Assembly: GCA_002476625.1 (NCBI GenBank)
Contig: DLLC01000034.1
Span: 1-32,002 of the forward strand
Direction of reading: 5' to 3'
DNA from: Porphyromonadaceae bacterium UBA7572
GTDB taxonomy: Bacteria; Bacteroidota; Bacteroidia; Bacteroidales; Muribaculaceae
DNA length: 32,002 nt
Positions 1 through 7,091 of this stretch are shown here, one piece after another. The notes beneath the pieces are model-generated. The model did not search any database and was not told the origin of the DNA. It worked only from the letters and a program-made list of their open reading frames with translations. The translations under genes and the position numbers were made by a program. Within the stretch, counting starts at the first letter, position 1. Each line of letters starts with the position of its first letter.

Positions 1-32
1 ACCGTGAGTAATATTGCAAATATCTTTTTCAT
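1..32 (-). CDS. Start of an exported protein, cut by the left edge
   Basis: On the minus strand an ATG at 32-30 opens a frame reading M-K-K-I-F-A-I-L-L-T-V, which runs off the left edge. Two lysines followed by a hydrophobic run is the usual beginning of a signal peptide, so the product is probably secreted or in the envelope. A Bacteroidota-type promoter lies just upstream (41-71), and the terminator of the preceding gene lies behind it. Only about 10 codons are visible, so the function cannot be named. Confidence 0.5.
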   Translation of the reverse strand, partial: MKKIFAILLT

Positions 33-40
33 AACATTCA

Positions 41-71
41 CAAAATTATAAAGAAAAAACAGAAAAAACAA
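41..71 (-). promoter_or_regulatory. Bacteroidota-type promoter for the left-edge gene
   Basis: Read on the minus strand, TTG (71-69), a 20-base spacer and TAATTTTG (48-41) match the TTTG/TTG-N19-21-TAnnTTTG consensus. Transcription would start only a few bases before the ATG at 32, so the leader would be very short. The -33 element overlaps the last base of the terminator stem of the preceding gene. Confidence 0.5.
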
Positions 72-128
72 TTTTACCACACAATTTTTAGCTAAAATGT
101 GCGTTATTGTGATTTTATGTGGTAAAAT
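54..128 (-). terminator. Terminator of the 178-849 gene
   Basis: Positions 71-81 and 118-128 form a perfect 11-bp inverted repeat. On the minus strand it is followed by two T-rich runs (70-54). The 36-base loop contains a second perfect palindrome (TTTTAGCTAAAA, 87-98). It lies about 50 bases past the stop codon of the 178-849 gene. Confidence 0.6.
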
Positions 129-177
129 GGTGGGCTGAAGAAGGAAAAATGATGTTGGCGGTGATGGCGCTTGATGC

Positions 178-849
178 TTATTTCTGGTTGCTTAGGTTTT
201 CTTTGACGAATAAGATGATACTGTTTCGGTATTCATTGGTGTACCCTTCTCTAACGCCTGACGCCATCCAATATGCGTATTTGCCAGATGTTAAGAGTTT
301 TAGTTGTTCCTTTTCGGAGCCGTATCTGAATTCGATATGGTGTGTTTCGGAGGGGGAGTCGGGGCGTATCCAGAAGAAACGAAACTCATCGTCATTTTTA
401 TCTATGCTTTCATAAATATAATTACCAAATGTATCGTTTTCCACGAAAGTGTATTTGTGGTTGAATATTTTTTCTCCGTTTTTGCCTATGCCATAAATGG
501 TGTCGGTGCAGAAGGTGATTTTCTTGACGCTGCCTTCAAATGAACAGCAGAATTTGGCATTTTCTGGAGATGAAGTATATGCTTTAACGGCTGTTTCGCC
601 GATAATAGTGCCTTGGCAACTTCCAATCAGCTGCGCTACAGCAGTCTTTGCCTTTTCCTTCCCTACGTATTTCTCAGCTTCGCCATTCCATAGCGTGTCA
701 TATTTGGTGTTGAGGCAAGTATTGGTGCTCAACAGCTCGATGTATGTTCCGTGTAAAGAATGGAGAAATTTATTGCCATGTGTGGCTTGTGCATTCGCTA
801 ATATTGTGGAAAGTGATATTGCAAAAAGAATTAATATTTTTTTTATCAT
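178..849 (-). CDS. Secreted protein of unknown function
   Basis: I do not recognise this 223-residue protein. It begins with a clear signal peptide (M-I-K-K, a hydrophobic stretch, then A-N-A-Q-A near residue 22), so it should leave the cytoplasm. The mature part is rich in alternating polar and hydrophobic stretches with aromatic residues. It has cysteines near residues 45, 78 and 99-114, which suggests a compact beta-rich fold, possibly calycin-like, but no motif proves this. A TAATTTTG -7 element lies at 882-875 on the minus strand without a good -33 box. A hairpin with 7-bp arms (905-911/916-922) lies further upstream. The gene appears to be a single transcription unit between two terminators (961-1002 and 54-128). 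Confidence 0.8.
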   Translation of the reverse strand: MIKKILILFAISLSTILANAQATHGNKFLHSLHGTYIELLSTNTCLNTKYDTLWNGEAEKYVGKEKAKTAVAQLIGSCQGTIIGETAVKAYTSSPENAKFCCSFEGSVKKITFCTDTIYGIGKNGEKIFNHKYTFVENDTFGNYIYESIDKNDDEFRFFWIRPDSPSETHHIEFRYGSEKEQLKLLTSGKYAYWMASGVREGYTNEYRNSIILFVKENLSNQK

Positions 850-960
850 TTGTCGTTCGTTTATTTGATTGACACAAAATTAGTGGTTTTATGCGAAGCC
901 TTTTATCATCATTTATGATGATTTTCTGCAGCGTGATAATAATTTTAGGTGATGGTGAAA

Positions 961-1002
961 AATAAAAGTGCCGTGTAGCATTAAAAATAGCCACACGGCA
1001 CT
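961..1002 (-). terminator. Terminator of the glycerol operon
   Basis: A perfect 10-bp inverted repeat (967-976 with 993-1002) is followed on the minus strand by a T-rich tail (966-956). It starts 32 bases beyond the stop codon of the outer-membrane protein gene and should end the glpK-glpF-porin transcript. Confidence 0.85.
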
Positions 1003-1033
1003 GGAAGTCATAAAAATGGAAACTTTGATTTGA

Positions 1034-1786
1034 TTATAGGTTGACGAGGTTGATGCTCACACCGTAGTAGCCCTTGTTGGCTTGTGGATTCCACATGGCG
1101 GTGCCCGTGATAGGCATCTCGTGCTTGCCGACCTTCAGTTTGTAGGTGACGTTGAGGCGCACATCGTTGATGCCGCCTTCATCGCCGTAGAACGTCTCGC
1201 GCTTCTTGCCGTCTTCGTTGTATGTGGGCTTGAAGGCGAAATCACCAGCCACTGACGGGGTGACGATGAATTTGTCGTCTTCATACACCTTGTATGATGC
1301 TTGAATCCAGGTGGAGTAGCGCTGGGTGTCGCGGTATTCCCCTTTAGTGGAGCCACGGTCGCTTCCTGCGATGATGGTCGACCAGTAGAGGCTTAGAGGG
1401 ATTTTCTCAAAATTATAGGCCAGGCTCAAGTCAAGGAAACGCCCCGTGGTGCGGCAGTTATAGTTGAAGCATTTGGCAGCGTCGCCTTCGGCATCGGTGA
1501 AGTTCCAGATATCCCATAATGCCACCGTGAAGCCGTTGATGCTGTAAGAGGCGAAGTAGTCGAACTCCTTGTATTTGTCCTTATTCACTTGCATGCCGCC
1601 CCATAATCCTATATTGAAGTGGTTGGCCTTGTCGCTGAATGAGAATTGGCTTGTGACATCGACGCCCGACGACACTTCCAGACCGCGCCAAAGATGCGAC
1701 GTTTCCAGTCCGGCGTTGAAATGAATCTGTGCTGCCGCACCCATGGCAGCCGCGCCACAGATGAGCGATAGAATTAATTTTTTCAT
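1034..1786 (-). CDS. TorF-like outer-membrane beta-barrel, glycerol operon
   Basis: This 250-residue protein has a signal peptide (M-K-K-L-I-L-S, cleavage after A-A-A-Q near residue 20). After it come repeated amphipathic strands with aromatic girdle residues and a C-terminus ending in a strand (Y-Y-G-V-S-I-N-L-V-N-L), typical of an outer-membrane barrel. The early motif around residues 28-40 (S-H-L-W-R-G-L-E-V-S-S-G) resembles the S-D-Y-x-x-R-G motif of the TorF/Gcw_chp putative porin family. It follows glpF by 40 bases and is probably co-transcribed, so I infer a channel that lets glycerol or a related small polyol across the outer membrane. The family assignment is fairly safe. The substrate is inferred from gene order only. 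Confidence 0.75.
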   Translation of the reverse strand: MKKLILSLICGAAAMGAAAQIHFNAGLETSHLWRGLEVSSGVDVTSQFSFSDKANHFNIGLWGGMQVNKDKYKEFDYFASYSINGFTVALWDIWNFTDAEGDAAKCFNYNCRTTGRFLDLSLAYNFEKIPLSLYWSTIIAGSDRGSTKGEYRDTQRYSTWIQASYKVYEDDKFIVTPSVAGDFAFKPTYNEDGKKRETFYGDEGGINDVRLNVTYKLKVGKHEMPITGTAMWNPQANKGYYGVSINLVNL

Positions 1787-1826
1787 AAGAAGGTTTTTAA
1801 AAAGTTTTTAGATGTTTAATCCATTA

Positions 1827-2552
1827 CTACTGGGCGTAGCAGAATGCGATGGCTCCATAGAGCAGCGATGCGCACACAGCACCCACGATAGGTGCTATGG
1901 TAGGAATCCAGCTGTAGCCCCAGTCGCTACCGCCTTTACCCTTGATAGGAAGCACGGCGTGGGCGATGCGTGGTGCAAGGTCGCGGGCAGCGTTCATGGC
2001 GTAACCGGTGGTGGCACCGAGCGACATACCTATGGCTGTGATTACCCAAGTGATAGGAAGTAGTCCCATTCCGGGGTTGTCTTTGCCAGCAAACCATGGG
2101 GCGATCACGAGGATGGCAAACATTAGCATAAAGGTGGCCACAAACTCCCCGAAGAAGTTGATAGGGGTGTTTTTGATAGCAGGGGCGGTGCAGAACACGC
2201 CGAGCTTGGTGGCTTTGTCGTCGGTGGCGTCGAAGTGGTCTTTATAGAATATGTACACAATCACAGCGCCCACGAAGCCGCCGAGCATCTGGGCTATGAT
2301 GTAGCCGGGAACGGAAGCCCAGGCAAACTTTCCTGCCACAGCCAGACCGATCGACACGGCGGGGTTGAGGTGACCGCCTGAAGGACCGGCGATGAGTGCG
2401 CCCATCATCACTGCCAATCCCCAGCCGATGGCTATCACCACCCAGCCGGCATTTTGTGCCTTACATTTATTGAGAGAACATGCGCAGCATACGCCGTCGC
2501 CGAACAGTACGAGCACGAGTGTGCCAATAAATTCAAGAATATAATTTTCCAT
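1827..2552 (-). CDS. glpF: Glycerol uptake facilitator, aquaporin family
   Basis: A 241-residue inner-membrane channel of the MIP family with about six hydrophobic segments and two half-helix motifs. It allows glycerol to diffuse into the cell, where GlpK traps it by phosphorylation. The first motif is the standard N-P-A (residues 63-65, in G-H-L-N-P-A-V-S). The second is N-A-A-R-D (187-191) rather than N-P-A-R-D. The aspartate after the arginine at 191 is typical of glycerol-permeable members rather than strict water channels. A cysteine-rich stretch lies at residues 22-30. It sits 100 bases downstream of glpK on the same strand, with a strong hairpin in the gap. Confidence 0.95.
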   Translation of the reverse strand: MENYILEFIGTLVLVLFGDGVCCACSLNKCKAQNAGWVVIAIGWGLAVMMGALIAGPSGGHLNPAVSIGLAVAGKFAWASVPGYIIAQMLGGFVGAVIVYIFYKDHFDATDDKATKLGVFCTAPAIKNTPINFFGEFVATFMLMFAILVIAPWFAGKDNPGMGLLPITWVITAIGMSLGATTGYAMNAARDLAPRIAHAVLPIKGKGGSDWGYSWIPTIAPIVGAVCASLLYGAIAFCYAQ

Positions 2553-2600
2553 AATTTAGTCGATTAAAGAATTTGTTTTTTGACTTTTTTTTGATTATAA

Positions 2601-2637
2601 TGCCTTGTGGATGTATAGGCTTTTCATCCACAAGGCA
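2601..2637 (-). other. Intercistronic hairpin between glpK and glpF
   Basis: A perfect 13-bp inverted repeat (2601-2613 with 2625-2637) with an 11-base loop begins 15 bases after the glpK stop codon. On the coding strand it is followed by A-rich, not T-rich, sequence, so it does not look like a standard intrinsic terminator. It could protect the 3' end of glpK mRNA or tune the glpK:glpF ratio. Confidence 0.7.
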
Positions 2638-2652
2638 GGTGAGGGTTAATGG

Positions 2653-4140
2653 TTACTTTTTGTTGGAGAGCGTGCGGCTCATGGCGTCGGCCCAGCCTTT
2701 TTTCGCCTCGTCGATAGCCGGTGAAGCCTTTGGCTCGAATTTACGCTCCACTTGCCACTGCTTCTTGATTTCATCAAGATTCTTCCAGTAGCCCACTGCC
2801 AGGCCTGCGAGGTAAGCGGCGCCTAAAGCTGTGGTTTCGGTAATTTTTGGACGGACCACCTCCACGCCGAGCAGATCGGCCTGGTACTGCATCAGCAAGT
2901 TGTTACGCGATGCGCCACCGTCCACTTTCAGCTCGGTTAGTGGCGCGCCAAGGTCTTTGGCCATGGCGTTGGCAATGTCAAGCGTCTGGAAAGCGATTCC
3001 GTCGAGTGCCGCACGGGCAATGTGTGCCGCGGTGGTGCCTCGGGTGATGCCCACGATGGTGCCACGGGCGTAGGCGTCCCAGTAAGGTGCTGCCAGGCCT
3101 GTGAGCGCAGGCACGAAATACACGCCGCCGCTGTCGGGAACGGATGATGCCAATTTCTCCACTTCGCTGGAGCTTTCAATAATGCCCAGACCGTCGCGCA
3201 GCCATTGCACCACAGAACCGCCCACATAGATTGAGCCTTCGAGGGCGTAGTTCACTGTGTCGCCAATCTTCCATGCGATGGTGGTGAGCAAGTTGTTTTT
3301 CGACATCACGGGCTTCTTGCCAGTGTTGAGCATTACGAAGCATCCTGTGCCGTAGGTGTTTTTGATAGCGCCGGGCTCGGTACACATTTGGCCGAACAGG
3401 GCTGCCTGCTGGTCGCCAGCAATGCCGCTGATGGGCACTTCGTGCGCGAAAATGGTGGTTTTGGTGTGTCCGTAGATTTCCGAGCTCGATTTCACCTCTG
3501 GAAGCATGCTGGCTGGAATGTCGAGCAGGTCGAGCAGTTCCTCGTCCCATTTCAGATCCTTGATGTTGAAGAGCATGGTGCGTGAGGCGTTGGTCACGTC
3601 GGTCACATGCACCTCGCCTTTAGTGAGCTGCCACACCAGCCACGAGTCCACGTTACCGAAGCGTAGCTTGCCTTGCTTGGCGAGGTCGCGTGCGCCTTCC
3701 ACATGGTCGAGAATCCATTTGATTTTTGTGCCGCTGAAGTAAGCGTCGATAATCAGTCCTGTCTTTTCGCGAATTTTGTCAACGAGGCCTTTAGCCTTCA
3801 GTTCGTCGCAGAATTCTGCGGTGCGCCGGTCTTGCCACACGATGGCGTTGTAGATAGGCTCGCCGGTGTCGATGTTCCACACGATAGTGGTTTCACGCTG
3901 GTTGGTGATGCCAATGCCGGCAATGTTCTTTCCGTTGATGCCGATGCTGGTGATAGCCTCGGCAATCACAGCCGCTTGCGAGCTCCAAATTTCATGTGGG
4001 TTGTGTTCCACCCATCCTGGGTGAGGGAAAATTTGGGTGAATTCCTTTTGTGCCACAGAGCAGATTTTTCCGTCGTGGTCGAATACAATAGCCCTTGAGC
4101 TGGTAGTGCCCTGATCAAGTGCAAGGATGTACTGTTCCAT
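2653..4140 (-). CDS. glpK: Glycerol kinase
   Basis: At 495 residues this matches the usual length of glycerol kinase, a cytoplasmic FGGY-family enzyme that makes sn-glycerol 3-phosphate from glycerol and ATP. The N-terminal nucleotide motif A-L-D-Q-G-T-T-S-S-R-A (residues 6-16) is typical. The glycerol-binding region follows (N-Q-R-E-T, then V-W-Q-D-R-R-T). The C-terminal FGGY signature (V-D-G-G-A-S-R-N-N-L-L-M-Q) and T-A-L-G-A-A-Y-L-A-G also fit. The gene is first in a three-gene unit with glpF and an outer-membrane barrel. It has a promoter at 4326-4297, which gives a leader of about 150 bases. No regulator gene lies nearby. Confidence 0.98.
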   Translation of the reverse strand: MEQYILALDQGTTSSRAIVFDHDGKICSVAQKEFTQIFPHPGWVEHNPHEIWSSQAAVIAEAITSIGINGKNIAGIGITNQRETTIVWNIDTGEPIYNAIVWQDRRTAEFCDELKAKGLVDKIREKTGLIIDAYFSGTKIKWILDHVEGARDLAKQGKLRFGNVDSWLVWQLTKGEVHVTDVTNASRTMLFNIKDLKWDEELLDLLDIPASMLPEVKSSSEIYGHTKTTIFAHEVPISGIAGDQQAALFGQMCTEPGAIKNTYGTGCFVMLNTGKKPVMSKNNLLTTIAWKIGDTVNYALEGSIYVGGSVVQWLRDGLGIIESSSEVEKLASSVPDSGGVYFVPALTGLAAPYWDAYARGTIVGITRGTTAAHIARAALDGIAFQTLDIANAMAKDLGAPLTELKVDGGASRNNLLMQYQADLLGVEVVRPKITETTALGAAYLAGLAVGYWKNLDEIKKQWQVERKFEPKASPAIDEAKKGWADAMSRTLSNKK

Positions 4141-4296
4141 AAAGTAGTTTTTTAAGGGGTTAATAATGATTTTTGTTTTTAAAATTAACTGTTTATAGTT
4201 GAGTCAGTTATTTCCTTAATTGGCTATTCTATAAATAGAGAAGTCTTTCCCTAAGAAAATAGTGAGCAAATGCTCTATTGTTTTATTTTTCAAAAG

Positions 4297-4326
4297 CAAA
4301 TTTATTAAATGTGATGGGAGGCGCAA
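4297..4326 (-). promoter_or_regulatory. Promoter of the glpK-glpF operon
   Basis: On the minus strand TTG (4326-4324), a 19-base spacer and TAAATTTG (4304-4297) closely match the Bacteroidota consensus. The predicted leader to the glpK ATG is about 150 bases. It contains small inverted repeats (4264-4268/4271-4275 and 4234-4240/4273-4279) that could be regulatory. The rest of the 340-base gap up to folD holds the folD terminator and nothing else I recognise. Confidence 0.65.
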
Positions 4327-4396
4327 GTTATTAAGTATTTAAAAAATGTTAATCCATAAAGACTTGTGATAAATAGAACACATATTTTCGCTTATG

Positions 4397-4454
4397 GGAA
4401 AAAACGAAAAATGCGAGGCGCACCTGCCCAGGGTGTTAGGAAGGTGAGTCTCGC
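4397..4454 (-). terminator. Terminator of folD
   Basis: On the minus strand two 5-bp blocks pair on each side of a 3-base internal loop: 4450-4454 with 4413-4417, and 4442-4446 with 4421-4425. The hairpin is followed by a T-rich tail (4412-4397, two runs of five and six T). It lies about 27 bases beyond the folD stop. Confidence 0.75.
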
Positions 4455-4480
4455 AAGGTTGCTGTGGGTGAAATGGAATA

Positions 4481-5362
4481 CTACATGTAGATTTTGTGCT
4501 GGGCTGCCAGGAGGGTGTTCTGCATCAGGGAGCAGATGGTCATGGGGCCTACACCTCCGGGCACAGGGGTGATGAAGCTGCACAGCGGCGCCACTTCATC
4601 GAAGTCGACATCGCCATAGAGCTTGAAGCCGCTTTTTGTGGTGGTGGAGGGAAGTCGGGTGGTGCCCACGTCGATCACCACCACGCCTTTTTTCACCATG
4701 TCGGCTTTCACAAAGTGAGGCTGGCCTATGGCGGCGATAAGGATGTCGGCTCTTCGGCACTGGCGTGGAAGGTCTTCAGTGGCGCTGTGGCACACGGTGA
4801 CGGTGCAGTTGCCAGGAGTGTCTTTTTGCAGGAGCATCTGTGCCACGGGCTTGCCCACGATGTTGCTTCGTCCCAGCACCACGCAGTGCTTGCCGCTGGT
4901 TTCGATTCCGTAGCGGTCGAGCAGGGTGAGTATGCCTTGGGGTGTGGCGGAGCGGAAGCAGGGCAGTCCAATGGACATGCGCCCCACGTTGATGGGGTGA
5001 AAGCCGTCCACGTCTTTACGGTAGTCGATGGCCTCGATCACTTTTTGCTCGTCGATGTGGCGAGGAAGCGGAAGCTGCACGATGAATCCGTCAACATCGC
5101 TGTCGAGGTTGAGCTTGTGGATGGCTTCAAGCAGTTCTTCTTCGGTGACGCTGTCCTCAAACCTGACGAGTGTGGACTTGAAGCCGCATTCAGCGCAGGC
5201 TTTCACCTTGTTGGCAACGTAGGTCTCGCTTCCACCGTCGTGTCCTACCAGAATGGCCGCCAGGTGTGGTTGCTTCTGGCCGGCTTCAACCATTCGTTGC
5301 ACTTCCTTTGCAATTTCTTGCTTGATTTCTTTTGCTGTTTCTTTTCCGTCGATAATTACCAT
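4481..5362 (-). CDS. folD: Methylenetetrahydrofolate dehydrogenase/cyclohydrolase
   Basis: A 293-residue bifunctional cytoplasmic enzyme that interconverts 5,10-methylene-, 5,10-methenyl- and 10-formyl-tetrahydrofolate, supplying one-carbon units for purine and formyl-methionine synthesis. Family signatures are present in order: S-E-T-Y-V-A-N-K-V-K-A-C with the catalytic lysine (about residues 46-57), the K-D-V-D-G-F-H-P block (about 116-123), the NADP loop G-R-S-N-I-V-G-K-P (about 165-173) and T-P-V-P-G-G-V-G-P-M-T near the C-terminus. Length is normal. It follows ffh on the same strand, but a strong terminator lies between them, so it probably has its own promoter. I see no clear TAnnTTTG box there. 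Its leader instead carries a 9-bp palindrome and heptamer repeats. Confidence 0.97.
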   Translation of the reverse strand: MVIIDGKETAKEIKQEIAKEVQRMVEAGQKQPHLAAILVGHDGGSETYVANKVKACAECGFKSTLVRFEDSVTEEELLEAIHKLNLDSDVDGFIVQLPLPRHIDEQKVIEAIDYRKDVDGFHPINVGRMSIGLPCFRSATPQGILTLLDRYGIETSGKHCVVLGRSNIVGKPVAQMLLQKDTPGNCTVTVCHSATEDLPRQCRRADILIAAIGQPHFVKADMVKKGVVVIDVGTTRLPSTTTKSGFKLYGDVDFDEVAPLCSFITPVPGGVGPMTICSLMQNTLLAAQHKIYM

Positions 5363-5363
5363 G

Positions 5364-5384
5364 ATTAGAAATTAGAGATTAGAG
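5364..5384. repeat. ATTAGA(A/G) heptamer repeat before folD
   Basis: Three head-to-tail heptamers (ATTAGAA, ATTAGAG, ATTAGAG) lie directly against the folD start codon. A related heptamer run lies at 7598-7625. Confidence 0.7.
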
Positions 5385-5396
5385 AGGGTTGATAAG

Positions 5397-5419
5397 TTAG
5401 AAACACGCTATGTTTCTAA
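5397..5419. repeat. 9-bp palindrome in the folD leader
   Basis: TTAGAAACA (5397-5405) and its exact reverse complement TGTTTCTAA (5411-5419) flank a 5-base centre. It lies 35 bases upstream of folD and could be an operator or an RNA hairpin. Confidence 0.6.
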
Positions 5420-5443
5420 TTATAAACATTCATCATCAAAGTG

Positions 5444-5477
5444 AAGGGCTTCTCGTGTGAGTAAGCGAGAAGCCCTT
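5444..5477 (-). terminator. Terminator of ffh
   Basis: A perfect 12-bp stem (5444-5455 with 5466-5477) with a 10-base loop starts 17 bases past the ffh stop codon. The T-tail on the minus strand is short (TTCACTTTG), but the stem is very stable. Confidence 0.75.
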
Positions 5478-5494
5478 TATTAGTGGTGCCGGGG

Positions 5495-6841
5495 TTATTT
5501 GCGGCGCATGCCTTTAATCATCTGCATTGGGTTTTTGGTGGCCACGGAGTGCATCATTTTGCGTGTGGCGTCGAACTGCTTCAGCAGTCGGTTCACCTCT
5601 TCGATTTTTGTTCCTGAGCCAGTTGCGAGGCGCTTGCGGCGGTGGCCGCTGTCACGGCCGGTGAGCAGCACTTCGGGGTGTTCGCGCTCGAATGGAGTCA
5701 TAGAGTCGATGATAGCCTCAATGCTCTTGAACGCGTCGTCTTTGATGTCCACATCCTTCAAGGCCTTTCCCACGCCAGGAATCATAGAGGCGAGGTCTTT
5801 CAGATTACCCATCTTCTTAATGCTGGCGATTTGGCTTTTGAAATCGTTGAAGTCGAAAGTGTTTTTACGGAGTTTTGCCTCCAGTTTTTTTGCTTCGTTT
5901 TCATCGTATTGCTGCTGCATACGGTCCACGAAGCTCACGATGTCGCCCATGCCGAGAATACGGTCGGCCATACCTTGTGGGCGGAACGGGTCGAGCGTGT
6001 TCTTGTCCACGCCTTCACCTGTGCTCACAAATTTAATAGGCTTGTCCACCACGGCGCGGATAGAGAGAGCCGCACCACCTCGGGTGTCGCCGTCGAGCTT
6101 GGTGAGCACCACGCCGTCGAAGTCGATGCGCTCGTTGAACGCCTTGGCGGTGTTCACTGCATCCTGACCCGTCATGGAATCGACCACAAATAGCGTTTCG
6201 GTAGGGTTGATAGCCTTCTTGATGGCTTCAATCTCGTTCATCATCTGCTCATCCACGGCAAGGCGGCCTGCGGTATCCACAACCACCACGTCGTTGCCAT
6301 TGGCCTTGGCGTGCTGAATACCGTTGAGGGCGATGCTTACGGGGTCTTTGCTGTCGGGCTCGCTATACACAGGCACGCCCACCTTCTCACCGTTCACCTT
6401 GAGCTGCTCGATAGCTGCAGGGCGGTAAACGTCGCACGCCACCAGCAGTGGCTTTTTGCCTTTTTCCTGCTTGAGCTTATTGGCCAGTTTGGATGCGAAA
6501 GTGGTTTTACCCGAGCCCTGCAGACCCGACATCAGCACCACGGCGGGTTTGCCTTCAAGGCTGAAGGGGGCTTCCTCGCCACCCATGAGTTTCACCAGCT
6601 CGTCATGCACGATTTTCACCATCAGTTCGTTTGGCTTCAATGCGTTGATCACATTTCTACCGAGAGCTTCGTTCTTCACGCGGTTGGTGAATTCCTTTGC
6701 CACCTTATAGTTAACATCGGCATCAACGAGGGCGCGACGCACTTCCTTCATAGTTTCGGCAACGTTGATTTCCGAAATCTTGCCTTGTCCTCTCAAGACC
6801 TTGAACGACCTTTCGAGTTTCTCGGATAAATTTTCAAACAT
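5495..6841 (-). CDS. ffh: Signal recognition particle GTPase Ffh
   Basis: The 448-residue protein subunit of the signal recognition particle. It binds the SRP RNA and the signal sequences of nascent membrane proteins and docks with FtsY. The N-domain (1-90) is followed by the GTPase domain with G-L-Q-G-S-G-K-T-T (P-loop, about 105-113), the D-T-A-G-R motif (about 190) and T-K-L-D-G-D-T-R-G-G (about 248-257). The C-terminal M-domain has the RNA-binding block S-G-H-R-R-K-R-L-A-T-G-S-G and V-N-R-L-L-K-Q-F, ending in a basic, methionine-rich tail. Length and motif order are normal. A good promoter lies just upstream (6914-6883), giving a leader of about 35 bases. Confidence 0.98.
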   Translation of the reverse strand: MFENLSEKLERSFKVLRGQGKISEINVAETMKEVRRALVDADVNYKVAKEFTNRVKNEALGRNVINALKPNELMVKIVHDELVKLMGGEEAPFSLEGKPAVVLMSGLQGSGKTTFASKLANKLKQEKGKKPLLVACDVYRPAAIEQLKVNGEKVGVPVYSEPDSKDPVSIALNGIQHAKANGNDVVVVDTAGRLAVDEQMMNEIEAIKKAINPTETLFVVDSMTGQDAVNTAKAFNERIDFDGVVLTKLDGDTRGGAALSIRAVVDKPIKFVSTGEGVDKNTLDPFRPQGMADRILGMGDIVSFVDRMQQQYDENEAKKLEAKLRKNTFDFNDFKSQIASIKKMGNLKDLASMIPGVGKALKDVDIKDDAFKSIEAIIDSMTPFEREHPEVLLTGRDSGHRRKRLATGSGTKIEEVNRLLKQFDATRKMMHSVATKNPMQMIKGMRRK

Positions 6842-6882
6842 ATTATATGAGTGTCTTTTATATCAAATTACTGAATCCACTA

Positions 6883-6914
6883 CAAAATTAATACCATTTC
6901 AGCATTTGACCAAA
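6883..6914 (-). promoter_or_regulatory. Promoter of ffh
   Basis: On the minus strand TTTG (6914-6911), a 20-base spacer and TAATTTTG (6890-6883) match the Bacteroidota promoter consensus, about 42 bases before the ffh ATG. Confidence 0.75.
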
Positions 6915-7009
6915 TAAAACTGCTTGTCCTTGATGATTTGCCCATGCCCAGCCACGGAGGAACGGGTTGGCGGGTGTGCGGTGCCTACTTTGCCGTGCCG
7001 CTTTAGTGC

Positions 7010-7031
7010 GTCTGTACAAAGTCTGTACAAA
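7010..7031 (+). repeat. Tandem 11-bp repeat with TGTACA palindromes
   Basis: GTCTGTACAAA occurs twice back to back (7010-7020, 7021-7031). Each copy holds the palindrome TGTACA, so the two palindromes are 11 bp apart, about one helical turn. The repeat ends 27 bases upstream of the -33 box of the phosphatase promoter and may be an operator. Confidence 0.6.
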
Positions 7032-7058
7032 TGTTTACACATTATATTTTGTTGAGGG

Positions 7059-7089
7059 TTTGGTGATAGCAGAAAAAACCTTATCTTTG
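7059..7089 (+). promoter_or_regulatory. Promoter overlapping the phosphatase start
   Basis: TTTG (7059-7062), a 19-base spacer and TATCTTTG (7082-7089) form a near-perfect Bacteroidota promoter. The last G of the -7 box is the first base of the GTG-ATG-ATG start cluster of the phosphatase, so transcription would start at or inside the annotated start codons. Confidence 0.7.
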
Positions 7090-7091
7090 TG

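Noticed and set aside
4496..5368. Long open frame on the plus strand opposite folD
   Set aside because: It mirrors the whole folD gene, which has all family signatures; the reverse frame has no recognisable domain.
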